A DNA stretch of 64,000 nucleotides from Agromyces ramosus (lineage in GTDB: Bacteria; Actinomycetota; Actinomycetes; Actinomycetales; Microbacteriaceae): positions 434,001 to 498,000 of the forward strand of contig NZ_SGWY01000001.1 of the NCBI RefSeq assembly GCF_004216665.1, written 5' to 3'. The notes under the pieces were generated by a model, which saw only the letters and a program-made list of their open reading frames with translations, ran no database searches and had not been told where the DNA came from. Both the position numbers and the translations under genes were made by a program. Below are positions 1 to 7,512 of the stretch, piece by piece. How positions within the stretch are numbered: position 1 is the first letter of the stretch; each line of letters begins with the position of its first letter.

Positions 1-347
1 GCCGCGAGCCGGTCGACGATGGGCTGCGTGCGGGTGTCCTGCCACACGATCGCGTTGTACACGGGCTCGCCGGTGCGCCGATCCCAGACCACCGCGGTCT
101 CGCGCTGGTTCGTGATGCCGACGGCCGCGATGTCGTGCCGGGTGAGGTTCGCCCTGCCCAGTGCCTGGCCGATCACCTCGCCGGTGTTGCGCCAGATCTC
201 GGCGGGGTCGTGCTCGACCCAGCCGGCCTTCGGGAAGATCTGCTCGTGCTCGAGTTGCCCGGTCGAGATGATCGAGCCGGCCTTGTCGAAGATGATCGCG
301 CGCGACGAGGTGGTGCCCTGGTCGATCGCGAGGACGTAGTCAGCCAT
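1..347 (-). CDS. glpK: Glycerol kinase, N-terminal part (runs off the window)
   Basis: Phosphorylates glycerol to glycerol-3-phosphate with ATP in the cytoplasm. Only the first ~115 residues are present, starting [18 protein letters not shown] at an ATG. The FGGY-kinase phosphate-binding motif DQGTTSSR sits at residues 9-16, and later NQRET and WQDTRT stretches are typical of GlpK. It follows glpF by 56 nt on the same strand, so the transcription order is glpD-glpF-glpK and this is the last visible gene. The 3' end is cut by the window edge. The identification rests on the conserved N-terminus and the operon. Confidence 0.95.
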   Translation of the reverse strand, partial: MADYVLAIDQGTTSSRAIIFDKAGSIISTGQLEHEQIFPKAGWVEHDPAEIWRNTGEVIGQALGRANLTRHDIAAVGITNQRETAVVWDRRTGEPVYNAIVWQDTRTQPIVDRLA

Positions 348-403
348 CTGAGAACTCCGTTGCTGTCAGTGATTGGTGGCGGTTGGTGGGCGGATGCCGC
401 GGA

Positions 404-1165
404 TCAGCCGATCAGCGGCAGGAGGGGGATCGCGGCGAAGCCGGCCAGCACGCCGCCGATGATCGGGCCGACGACGGGGACCCACGAGTACGACCAGTCG
501 CTGCCGCCCTTGCCCTGGATGGGGAGGAAGGCGTGCGCGAGCCGGGGGCCGAGGTCGCGGGCGGGGTTGATCGCGTACCCGGTCGGTCCACCGAGGGACG
601 CGCCGATGCCGATCACGAGGAGGGCCACGGGCAGCGCGCCGAGCGCGGCGAGTCCGCCATCGCCCTGGCGCCCGCCGCCGAAGCCGATGACGACGAAGAC
701 CAGCACGAACGTGCCGATGATCTCGGTGACGAGGTTCCAGCCGTACGAGCGGATCGCAGGGCCGGTCGAGAACACGCCCAGCTTGTTCGCGGCGACCGGC
801 TCGGCGTCGAAGTGCTGCTTGTACGCCACCCAGCAGAACACCGCGCCGATGATGGCGCCGATCAGCTGCGCGGCGATGTACGTGAGCACCGAGACGACGT
901 TCACCGGCACGCCCATGCCGAACTCGGTGGCGCCGTTGGCCACGAGGCCGAGCGTGACGGCCGGGTTCAGCTGCGCACCCGAGGCGTACGAGACCGTGAC
1001 GCCGGCGAAGACCGCGAGCCCCCAGCCGAAGTTCACCATGAGGAACCCGCCGTTGTTGCCCTTCGTCTTCGCGAGCGCGACGTTCGCGACGACGCCGCAG
1101 CCGAGCAGCACGAGCATGGCGGTGCCGACGAGTTCCGCGAGGAACACGATTCCGAGATTGTCCAC
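404..1165 (-). CDS. glpF: Glycerol uptake facilitator (MIP/aquaglyceroporin family)
   Basis: A 253-residue inner-membrane channel for facilitated glycerol entry. Both half-helix signatures are present: NPA at residues 67-69 and NPARD at 200-204. The Asp after the second NPA is the usual mark of glycerol-conducting rather than water-only members. There are six hydrophobic segments, and the length is normal. The GTG start at 1165 is chosen because it follows a GAAGG ribosome-binding site; longer upstream reading has no membrane-protein character. It lies between glpD and glpK. Two strong hairpins and a candidate operator lie in the 226-nt gap upstream. Confidence 0.95.
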   Translation of the reverse strand: MDNLGIVFLAELVGTAMLVLLGCGVVANVALAKTKGNNGGFLMVNFGWGLAVFAGVTVSYASGAQLNPAVTLGLVANGATEFGMGVPVNVVSVLTYIAAQLIGAIIGAVFCWVAYKQHFDAEPVAANKLGVFSTGPAIRSYGWNLVTEIIGTFVLVFVVIGFGGGRQGDGGLAALGALPVALLVIGIGASLGGPTGYAINPARDLGPRLAHAFLPIQGKGGSDWSYSWVPVVGPIIGGVLAGFAAIPLLPLIG

Positions 1166-1189
1166 GTTGACCTTCCTTCTCTGCGTGGT

Positions 1190-1245
1190 GAGCGCGCCGC
1201 ACGGCGCGCTCCGGTGGAGCCAGGGAGCACGCCGCACGGCGTGCT
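1190..1245. repeat. Tandem stem-loops in the glpD-glpF gap
   Basis: Two perfect inverted repeats lie side by side. The first is 1190-1199 with 1202-1211 (10-bp arms); the second is 1226-1234 with 1237-1245 (9-bp arms). Both share the core CGCCGCACGGCG. They sit just upstream of the glpF start on the transcribed strand, with no T-run. They may be a processing or attenuation structure that sets the ratio of glpD to glpFK. The function is inferred. Confidence 0.5.
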
Positions 1246-1317
1246 GCGGTGGTGCCGGGGGCGATTGGCCCCGAGGTAACGTACCGACCGGGCGACCCGC
1301 GAGAGGGCTGTTCCGGT

Positions 1318-1331
1318 TGCACATGCGTGCA
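1318..1331. promoter_or_regulatory. Candidate operator upstream of glpF
   Basis: On the minus strand this reads TGCACGCATGTGCA, an imperfect palindrome. It matches 11 of 14 positions of the palindrome at 3257-3270 in front of the SorC-type regulator, including the half-site ATGTGCA. It is probably a second binding site for that regulator, controlling glpFK. Inference from sequence similarity only. Confidence 0.4.
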
Positions 1332-1391
1332 GATCTCGAGGGTCTGAGAGGGCGCGCGCGACCGACGTCGGCCGGGCCGATCCCGCCCCGT

Positions 1392-3149
1392 TCAGGCCGC
1401 CGGTGCGAGGTCCCGCAGGCGTACGCCGTGCCGATCGGCGAGCAGCGAGCGCGTGGCGGCGACCTCCTGCGCGCGGCGCTCGACGCTCCATGCGAGGACC
1501 CGCGCGGCGGCATCGGCGAGCTCGTCGAGCAACGGCGCACTGAGCGTGCCGGTGAACGCGATGCTCGTGCGGCGCAGCACGAGGTCGGGCAGGTGCACGA
1601 CTCGCTCGTTGCGCAGGAGCCAGGCGATCTCGAGGCGGGTGTAGTCGGGGTGGTGCTCGAGCGGGGCGTCGCGTTCGCCCTCGATCGCGGCGAGGAACGC
1701 CTCGGCCCGCGTGCCGTAGCGCTCGAGGAGCTGTGCGGCGCGGTCGCGTCCGACCTCGTCGCCGTGCGACGCGAGCCACACCCGTCGGGCGTCGTCGGTG
1801 GTCGGGTACCCCGCGCCACCGCCGATCGCGAGTCCCTTCGTCGATCGCAGGCGGTCGCGCCCGATGAGCTCGAGCACCTCGTCGGAGAGGTGCTCCGCGA
1901 GGGCACGGAAGGTGGTCCACTTCCCGCCGACGAGGCTGAGCAGCGTCGTGCCCGGGCGCTCCGAGACCTCGGCCCGCTCGATGCGGTAGTCCCGCGAGAC
2001 GAAACCGGGCTGGGTGTCGTCGTGGCGGGGCAGCGGGCGTACGCCCGAGAAGCGATAGACGATCTGCGACCGCTCGACTCGGATGGTTGGGAAAACGTGC
2101 GCGATGAGGTCGAAGAAGTAGTCGACCTCGTCCTCGGTGCAGACGGCGGGCTCCCGCATGTCGTGCTCGAGGTCGGTCGTGCCGACCATCACGCGACCCT
2201 TCAGCGGGTAGATGAGCACGATGCGGCCGTCCTCGTGCTCGAAGAAGATCTCGCGGCCCGCGGTCGCCGCGAGCAGCTCCGGATGGTCGAGCACGATGTG
2301 CGAGCCCTTGGTGCCGCCCATGAACGTCGACGGTCGCCCGAGGCCCGCATTCGTGAGGTCGGTCCACGGCCCGGAGGCGTTGACGACCACGTCGGCGGCG
2401 ATGTCGAACTCCTCGCCGGTGAGCCCGTCGCGCACCCGCACGCCGTCCGCGCCGAGGCCGACCGCCCCGAGGTGGTTCGCGGCGCGGGCGTGCGGGCCGG
2501 CCGCGAGCCCGTCGAAGAGCACGTCGAGGGCGAGGCGCTCGGGATCGTGCATGCTCGCGTCGTAGTAGGTGGCGGTGTACTTCACGGCGGGGTCCAGCGC
2601 GGGCAGTTCCGCGAGGGAGCGCCGGCGACCGTGGAAGGCGTGCCGCGGCACCGCTCCGCCGTCGCGCGAGAACGCGTCGTAGATCGTGAGGCCCGTCTTG
2701 ATGAGCGCGGCGCCGCGCTCGGTCGCCCGGCCCCGGCGGTGGGTGAGGAACCGCAGCGGCGCCGAGAGGATGCCGGAGAACGTCGAGTAGATCGGCACCG
2801 TCGTCTGGAGCGGCTTCACGTAGTGCGGCGCGATGCGGATGAGGCCGTTGCGCTCCTCGACCGATTCCCGCACGAGTCGGAACTCGCCGTTCTCGAGGTA
2901 GCGGATGCCGCCGTGGATCATGTGCGAAGAGGCCGATGAGGCGCCCGACACGAAGTCGTCGCGCTCGACGAGCACGACGTCGACGCCCTGGAGCGCGAGA
3001 TCGCGGAAGGTGGCGATGCCGTTGATGCCGCCGCCGATCACGACGACCTCGGCCGTCGGGCGGGCGCGGAGGCCGGCTATCTCGAGGCGGGCGCCGGCGG
3101 CGGCGTCTCCGTGCTCGGATCGCTGCGGGGTCGTGGGGTGCGCAGACAT
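1392..3149 (-). CDS. glpD: Aerobic glycerol-3-phosphate dehydrogenase (FAD)
   Basis: Oxidises glycerol-3-phosphate to dihydroxyacetone phosphate and passes electrons to the respiratory chain at the membrane. The 585-residue protein has the FAD dinucleotide-binding motif VVVIGGGINGIAT at about residues 35-47, the DFVSGASSASSHMIHGG stretch typical of GlpD, and a C-terminal DAO_C-like region. Length is normal for the family. The ATG at 3149 gives a short polar N-terminus and lies 132 nt from the divergent regulator. It is the first gene of the glpD-glpF-glpK cluster. Confidence 0.95.
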   Translation of the reverse strand: MSAHPTTPQRSEHGDAAAGARLEIAGLRARPTAEVVVIGGGINGIATFRDLALQGVDVVLVERDDFVSGASSASSHMIHGGIRYLENGEFRLVRESVEERNGLIRIAPHYVKPLQTTVPIYSTFSGILSAPLRFLTHRRGRATERGAALIKTGLTIYDAFSRDGGAVPRHAFHGRRRSLAELPALDPAVKYTATYYDASMHDPERLALDVLFDGLAAGPHARAANHLGAVGLGADGVRVRDGLTGEEFDIAADVVVNASGPWTDLTNAGLGRPSTFMGGTKGSHIVLDHPELLAATAGREIFFEHEDGRIVLIYPLKGRVMVGTTDLEHDMREPAVCTEDEVDYFFDLIAHVFPTIRVERSQIVYRFSGVRPLPRHDDTQPGFVSRDYRIERAEVSERPGTTLLSLVGGKWTTFRALAEHLSDEVLELIGRDRLRSTKGLAIGGGAGYPTTDDARRVWLASHGDEVGRDRAAQLLERYGTRAEAFLAAIEGERDAPLEHHPDYTRLEIAWLLRNERVVHLPDLVLRRTSIAFTGTLSAPLLDELADAAARVLAWSVERRAQEVAATRSLLADRHGVRLRDLAPAA

Positions 3150-3256
3150 CGCTGTCCTCTCGTGCGGTGCGGCCCGGCTCGCGGTCGGCTTGCGCCGGTG
3201 GGGCCGGATGTGGATGAATACATCGTGAGCACGGTCGCACGCTGTTGCAAGCCGAC

Positions 3257-3270
3257 TGAACATATGTGCA
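3257..3270. promoter_or_regulatory. Candidate SorC/DeoR-type operator in the divergent glpD-regulator region
   Basis: TGAACATATGTGCA is an imperfect 14-bp palindrome (mismatches only at positions 3 and 12). It lies just before the regulator start and in the glpD promoter region. SorC/CggR-family operators often contain TGAACAT-like arms. A related palindrome occurs at 1318-1331. It likely mediates autoregulation and glycerol-responsive control. Confidence 0.5.
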
Positions 3271-3281
3271 AGGGTGTGGGG

Positions 3282-4274
3282 ATGATCGAGAACGACGGAC
3301 GCGAGGCGATCGACCGAGCCGACGCGGTGAGCGGCAAGACGCGGGACGCCCTCCGGGCCGCCCACCTCTACTACATGCAGGACCTCACGATGGACGCCAT
3401 CGCACACGAGCTGCACACGTCGCGATCCTCGATCTCGCGCCTGCTCAGCCACGCGCGGGCCAGCGGGCTCGTGGAGATCAGCATCCACTCCCCGCTCGAC
3501 CTGCCGAGCCGCATCGAGCAGGAGATCCTCGAGCGACACGAGGTGCGCGCGCACGTCGTACCGGTGCCCGACCACGCCAGCGACGTCGATCGACTCGATC
3601 GCGTCGCGCTGTCGGCCGCACGGATCCTCGGCCAGTACGTGGACTCGAATCAGGCGATCGGGGTCGCATGGGGGTCCACGATGAGTGCGATGAGCCGGCA
3701 CCTGGTGCCGAAGGCGACCCACAACACCGAGATCGTGCAGCTCAACGGCGCGGGCAATGTGCGCACCACCGGCATCCTCTACGCGAGCGAGCTCCTGCGG
3801 CGGTTCGGCGACGCCTTCGGGGCGCGGGTGCAGCAGTTCCCCGTCCCCGCGTTCTTCGACGAGCCCGCGACGAAGCAGGCCTTCTGGCGTGAACGCAGCA
3901 CGCGCCGGCTCCTCGACCTGCAGTCCCGGCTCGACGTCGCGCTGTTCGGGGTCGGCTCGCCGTTCGCGGAGGTGCCGAGCCACGTCTACCAGGGCGGCTA
4001 CCTCGAGCGAGCCGACTACCAGGCCCTCAGCCGGGACGGCGCGGTGGGCGATGTCGCGACCGTCTTCTACCGCGCCGACGGCAGCACCGACGGCATCGGC
4101 CTGAACGAACGTGCGACCGGGCCCGACTTCGCCGTGCTGCGCCGGGCCCCGCGCCGGATCTGCGTCGTCTCGGGTCGGGCGAAGCTCCCCAGCCTCCGAG
4201 GGGCCCTCGCCGCCGGACTCATCACCGACCTCATCGTCGACGAGGGCACGGCCCGGGCGCTGGTCGACGCGTGA
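3282..4274 (+). CDS. SorC/DeoR-type transcriptional regulator with sugar-phosphate-binding domain
   Basis: A 330-residue DNA-binding regulator. An N-terminal helix-turn-helix spans roughly residues 17-50 (YYMQDLTMDAIAHELHTSRSSISRLLSHA). It is followed by a SorC-type sugar-binding domain with GVAWGSTM, QLNGAG and FGVGSP stretches, as in LsrR, DeoR (Bacillus) and CggR. ATG 3282 has an AGGG at good spacing; ATG 3264 in frame is the alternative. It is divergent from glpD, so the ligand is probably glycerol-3-phosphate or another glycolytic phosphate. Family assignment is firm; the ligand is inferred. Confidence 0.85.
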   Translation: MIENDGREAIDRADAVSGKTRDALRAAHLYYMQDLTMDAIAHELHTSRSSISRLLSHARASGLVEISIHSPLDLPSRIEQEILERHEVRAHVVPVPDHASDVDRLDRVALSAARILGQYVDSNQAIGVAWGSTMSAMSRHLVPKATHNTEIVQLNGAGNVRTTGILYASELLRRFGDAFGARVQQFPVPAFFDEPATKQAFWRERSTRRLLDLQSRLDVALFGVGSPFAEVPSHVYQGGYLERADYQALSRDGAVGDVATVFYRADGSTDGIGLNERATGPDFAVLRRAPRRICVVSGRAKLPSLRGALAAGLITDLIVDEGTARALVDA

Positions 4275-4316
4275 TCGGATCGTGACCCCGACGGCGCCCG
4301 CCCGCGGCTAACGTGG

Positions 4317-4341
4317 TCTGGCCGCCGGCATGGCGGCCAGA
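4317..4341 (+). repeat. Stem-loop in the 5' leader of the putative protease gene
   Basis: A 10-bp perfect stem, TCTGGCCGCC / GGCGGCCAGA, with a 5-nt loop lies 18 nt before the chosen GTG start. It lacks a T-tract. It could be a weak terminator after the regulator gene or a translational control hairpin. Confidence 0.35.
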
Positions 4342-4359
4342 TCGCGCGAAGGGAACCAT

Positions 4360-5511
4360 GTGGATCCGGTGGACCAGCCCGGCGGAGTGAGCTCGAGGTC
4401 GTCCGTCCGGGGTCCGGTCATCGTCGGCGCCGCCGCCCTCGCGATCGGACTCGGACTCCTCGGTCACCAGCTGGTCTCGACGACGGCGTACGAGCAGGCG
4501 TGGTCGCGGCTGACCTCGGTCGAGACGCAGCTCGCCGACACGATCGAGTCGTACGAGCGCACGCTCGACCGCTCCGAGGTCGTCGCGGTGCGGGCCGAGG
4601 CGCTCCAGACCGTCGCCGGCGGCGACCTCGTCGCACCCGACGAGGTCGACGCGCTCAGGGCCGAGACGGCGGAGCTGCGCGCGGCCCTCGAGGCCGCGCC
4701 ACCGCCCACCGGGCCGATCACGGGGCGCTTCGAGGAGCCGTCCACGTTCGCGCCCGCCTGGGAGCGGTACGCCGATCTCGTGGGGATCGCGGACGCCCTC
4801 CCGGCTCGGGACACCGCCATCAGCCGGTTCGACGAGGCGACCTTCGTCGTGCGGGAGGCGCGCCAGGCGGTGGTCGACCGCACCGACGCGGTCTTCACGA
4901 GCGCGTACGAGCGCGCCGAGGCCGAGATCGACGCGAACGCGCTCGCGAGCTACCGCACGGTCCTGGGCGTACGGCACCTCATCGATGCCGGCGGCGTCGA
5001 CGGCCAATCGACGAGCGCCACCGGGTTCACCGCCCTCGCGGAGGCCGTGACGGCGCTGCGCGCCTCGCACGCCGAGGCCGAGGCGGCGCGTTCGGAGCAT
5101 CCGGTGCGGGCCGAGGTCGAGGCGTTCGCGCGATCGATCTCCCAGGGCGTGGCGCTCGACTTCGGCTGGGCCTACGAGGTGGCGGGCGTCACCAGCGATG
5201 GCTGGTACGCGGGCACGGCGGAGTTCTGGCCGGAGGACGGCGGATGGGGTCACATCACGCTGAGCCACAGCATCGAGGACAGCTGGGGCGATGAGAACGC
5301 CCGGGCCGTCGTGGTGCACGAGGTCGGGCACACGCAGGCGATCCGTCCGACGTGCACGCCGATCTTCGAGGGACCCGAGTTCCACCGCGACCACGAGACC
5401 TGGGCCACCGCCTGGGCGATCGGCATGGGGTACGACCTGCCCGGCGCGGGCATCGAGGCCTACGGACGACCCACCGATGCGCAGATCGCCGCGGCCGCGC
5501 AGTGCCGATGA
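4360..5511 (+). CDS. Membrane-anchored putative zinc metalloprotease
   Basis: A 383-residue protein with one N-terminal transmembrane segment (about residues 18-36, VIVGAAALAIGLGLLG). A long charged, helix-rich extracytoplasmic region follows, then a C-terminal domain containing HEVGH, a HExxH zinc-protease motif. A second acidic/His stretch, FHRDHETWA, lies ~25 residues later and could supply the third ligand as in gluzincins. GTG 4360 is chosen for the GAAGGGA ribosome-binding site 5-12 nt upstream; ATG 4330 lacks one. It sits alone between the glycerol regulator and the riboflavin operon. I do not recognise a named family, and the substrate is unknown. Confidence 0.6.
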   Translation: MDPVDQPGGVSSRSSVRGPVIVGAAALAIGLGLLGHQLVSTTAYEQAWSRLTSVETQLADTIESYERTLDRSEVVAVRAEALQTVAGGDLVAPDEVDALRAETAELRAALEAAPPPTGPITGRFEEPSTFAPAWERYADLVGIADALPARDTAISRFDEATFVVREARQAVVDRTDAVFTSAYERAEAEIDANALASYRTVLGVRHLIDAGGVDGQSTSATGFTALAEAVTALRASHAEAEAARSEHPVRAEVEAFARSISQGVALDFGWAYEVAGVTSDGWYAGTAEFWPEDGGWGHITLSHSIEDSWGDENARAVVVHEVGHTQAIRPTCTPIFEGPEFHRDHETWATAWAIGMGYDLPGAGIEAYGRPTDAQIAAAAQCR

Positions 5512-5555
5512 GCCTCCCCGATGCCGGGAATAGCCCGGCCGCGTTCGCGTTGACC

Positions 5556-5561
5556 TAGAAT
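5556..5561 (+). promoter_or_regulatory. -10 element of the riboflavin operon promoter
   Basis: TAGAAT matches the TANNNT actinobacterial -10. It lies 12 nt before the first paired base of the FMN riboswitch, so transcription would start near 5568. No good -35 is visible at normal spacing. Confidence 0.55.
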
Positions 5562-5573
5562 CGACACGAGAAA

Positions 5574-5713
5574 CGTGCTCCGGGGTCGGTGTAATTCCGA
5601 ACCGGCGGTGACAGTCCGCGAACTGCGAGTGCGAGGCCGAGAGGTCGAGCGCGAACGGTTGAACCGGTGGAAATCCGGTACCGACGGTGAAAGTCCGGAT
5701 GGGAGGCGGCACG
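5574..5713 (+). ncRNA. FMN riboswitch (RFN element)
   Basis: The conserved RFN core is nearly complete. It has GGGGTCGGTG near the 5' side, AATTCCGAACCGGCGGT, AGTCCGCGA, then GAACCGGTGGAAATCCGGT, ACCGACGGTGAAAGTCCGG and ATGGGAGG. The closing P1 stem pairs CGTGC (5574-5578) with GCACG (5709-5713). It binds FMN and reduces expression of the downstream riboflavin genes. The location 92 nt before ribD is the classic arrangement. Confidence 0.97.
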
Positions 5714-5804
5714 TGTCGACTGCGCGTGCGCAGTCGATGGATGCGGTGGTCGACACCGCGGCATCGCCGATGCATCCCCCGGAGCCCTGACGACAGGACG
5801 CGGG
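5714..5804 (+). promoter_or_regulatory. Expression platform of the FMN riboswitch
   Basis: Two stems compete here. TCGACTGCGC (5716-5725) can pair perfectly with 5728-5737, while GTGTCGAC (5713-5720) can pair with GTCGACAC at 5749-5756. A small GCATCG/CGATGC hairpin follows at 5761-5773. No U-tract follows any stem, which favours translational or Rho-type control over intrinsic termination. The structures are seen in the sequence; the mechanism is inferred. Confidence 0.5.
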
Positions 5805-6845
5805 ATGACGACGAGCGGGCACACGATGGCGGATGCCGCCACGATGCGCCGCGCCCTCGAGCTCGCCATGCGGGGCCCGGCCCGCGGGGTGAACCCGCGC
5901 GTCGGGTGCGTGATCGTCTCGCCGCACGGCGACGTGCTCGCTGAGGGGTGGCACCGCGGCGCCGGCACCGCCCACGCCGAGGTCGACGCGCTCGGCAAGC
6001 TCGAGCCGGGTGCCGCGGCGGGCGCCACCGCGGTGGTGACCCTCGAGCCGTGCAACCACACGGGCCGCACCGGGCCCTGCGCCGTGGCGCTCATCGACGC
6101 CGGGATCGGTCGGGTCGTCTACGCCGTCGCCGACCCGGGCGACCACTCCGCAGGCGGTGCCGAACGGCTCCGCGACGCCGGCGTCGAGGTCGCCGGCGGC
6201 GTGCTCGCCGACGAGGTCGAGGCGGTCCTCGGCGACTGGCTGTTCGCCGCCCGCCATCGCCGGCCCCATGTGACGGTGAAGTGGGCGGCCGGCCTCGACG
6301 GCCGCGCCGCGGCATCCGACGGCTCGAGCCGATGGATCACGGGACCCGCCGCACGCGCCGACGTGCACCGACGTCGCGCCGCGGCCGACGCGATCGCGGT
6401 CGGCACCGGCACCGTCCTCGCCGACGACCCCGCCCTCACGGCCCGCGAGCCGGGCGGCGAGTTCTTCGACGCGCAGCCCGTTCCCGTGGTGTTCGGGCGG
6501 CGTCCCGTTCCGGCCGACGCGGCGATCTCGCGGCATCCGCACGCCCCCGTCTTCGTCGAGGGTGCCGACCTCGCCGCCGACCTGCACGACCTGCAGCGGC
6601 GGGGCATCCGCTCGCTGTTCGTGGAGGGCGGGCCCACGCTCGCGAGCGCCTTCCTCGCCGCGGGCCTCGTCGACGAGCTCCTCGTGTACGTCGCGCCCGT
6701 GCTGCTCGGCGGGCCGCGGCTCGCCGTCGGCGACCTCGGCATCGACACCATCGCCGACGCCCGGCGCTTCGACTTCGCCGCCGTCGAGCGGCTCGGCGAC
6801 GACCTGCTCGTCGTCGCCCACCCCAGACCGACCGAAGGGAACTGA
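5805..6845 (+). CDS. ribD: Bifunctional riboflavin biosynthesis deaminase/reductase
   Basis: Performs two steps: deamination of the pyrimidine from GTP cyclohydrolase II, then NADPH reduction of the ribosyl side chain. The N-terminal deaminase has zinc ligands in HAE (residues 57-59) and PCNHTGRTGPC (82-92). The C-terminal RibD_C reductase begins near residue 155 (HVTVKWAAGLDGR). The 346-aa length is typical. It is the first gene after the FMN riboswitch and stops one nucleotide before ribE. An alternative start is the in-frame ATG at 5826. Confidence 0.95.
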   Translation: MTTSGHTMADAATMRRALELAMRGPARGVNPRVGCVIVSPHGDVLAEGWHRGAGTAHAEVDALGKLEPGAAAGATAVVTLEPCNHTGRTGPCAVALIDAGIGRVVYAVADPGDHSAGGAERLRDAGVEVAGGVLADEVEAVLGDWLFAARHRRPHVTVKWAAGLDGRAAASDGSSRWITGPAARADVHRRRAAADAIAVGTGTVLADDPALTAREPGGEFFDAQPVPVVFGRRPVPADAAISRHPHAPVFVEGADLAADLHDLQRRGIRSLFVEGGPTLASAFLAAGLVDELLVYVAPVLLGGPRLAVGDLGIDTIADARRFDFAAVERLGDDLLVVAHPRPTEGN

Positions 6846-6846
6846 C

Positions 6847-7512
6847 ATGTTCACCGGAATCATCGAGGAGCTCGGCACCGTCACGCGCGTCGAGCGCAGC
6901 GCCGACGCCGCGCGGCTCACGGTGCGCGGGCCGCTCGCGGTCCAGGGCGTGAAGCACGGCGGCTCGATCGCCGTCTCGGGCGTGTGCCTGACCGTCGTCG
7001 ACTTCGACGACGCGTCCTTCACCGCCGACGTGATGGCCCAGACGCTCACGATGTCCACGCTCGACGGGGCCGGCGAGGGGCTCGCCGTGAACCTCGAGCG
7101 CGCGGCCCTGGTGGGCGATCGCCTCGGCGGCCACATCGTGCAGGGGCACATCGACGGCACGGCACGCGTGCTCGAGATCCGCCAGGGCGACGGGTGGCGC
7201 GTCATCCGCTTCTCCCTCGACGACGCCCACGCCCCGCTCGTGGTGGACAAGGGCTCGATCGCGATCGACGGCGTCTCGCTCACGGTCAGCGCGCTCGGCG
7301 ACGAGCCCGCGGGTTCGTGGTTCGAGGTGTCGCTCATCCCAGAGACCCTCACGGCGACGACCCTCGGCCGGCGCGAGGTCGGCGACCTCGTGAACCTCGA
7401 GACCGACATCCTCGCCCGTCACGTCGAGCGGATGCTGCGCCTCGATGCGCACCGTTCGCTGCCCTCGTCACTCGCAGAACCGGCCGCAGCCGGAGCAGGG
7501 AGCCTCGCATGA
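6847..7512 (+). CDS. ribE: Riboflavin synthase, alpha subunit
   Basis: Dismutates two 6,7-dimethyl-8-ribityllumazines to riboflavin plus pyrimidinedione. The protein begins with the invariant MFTGI(I/V)EE and has the two tandem lumazine-binding repeats: VCLTVV near residue 45 and the matching GVSLTV near residue 142. At 221 aa it is standard, with a slightly long Ala-rich C-terminal tail. It lies between ribD (1-nt gap) and ribBA (ATGA overlap), so it is translationally coupled. Confidence 0.96.
   Translation: MFTGIIEELGTVTRVERSADAARLTVRGPLAVQGVKHGGSIAVSGVCLTVVDFDDASFTADVMAQTLTMSTLDGAGEGLAVNLERAALVGDRLGGHIVQGHIDGTARVLEIRQGDGWRVIRFSLDDAHAPLVVDKGSIAIDGVSLTVSALGDEPAGSWFEVSLIPETLTATTLGRREVGDLVNLETDILARHVERMLRLDAHRSLPSSLAEPAAAGAGSLA

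Noticed and set aside
135..2939. A 934-codon open frame on the plus strand opposite glpF and glpD
   Set aside because: It is the Arg/Gly/Ala-rich antisense shadow of clear genes, with no domain and no ribosome-binding site; long spurious frames are expected at this GC content.
4330..4359. ATG 4330 as start of the putative protease
   Set aside because: It falls inside a stem-loop and lacks a ribosome-binding site, whereas GTG 4360 has GAAGGGA at proper spacing.
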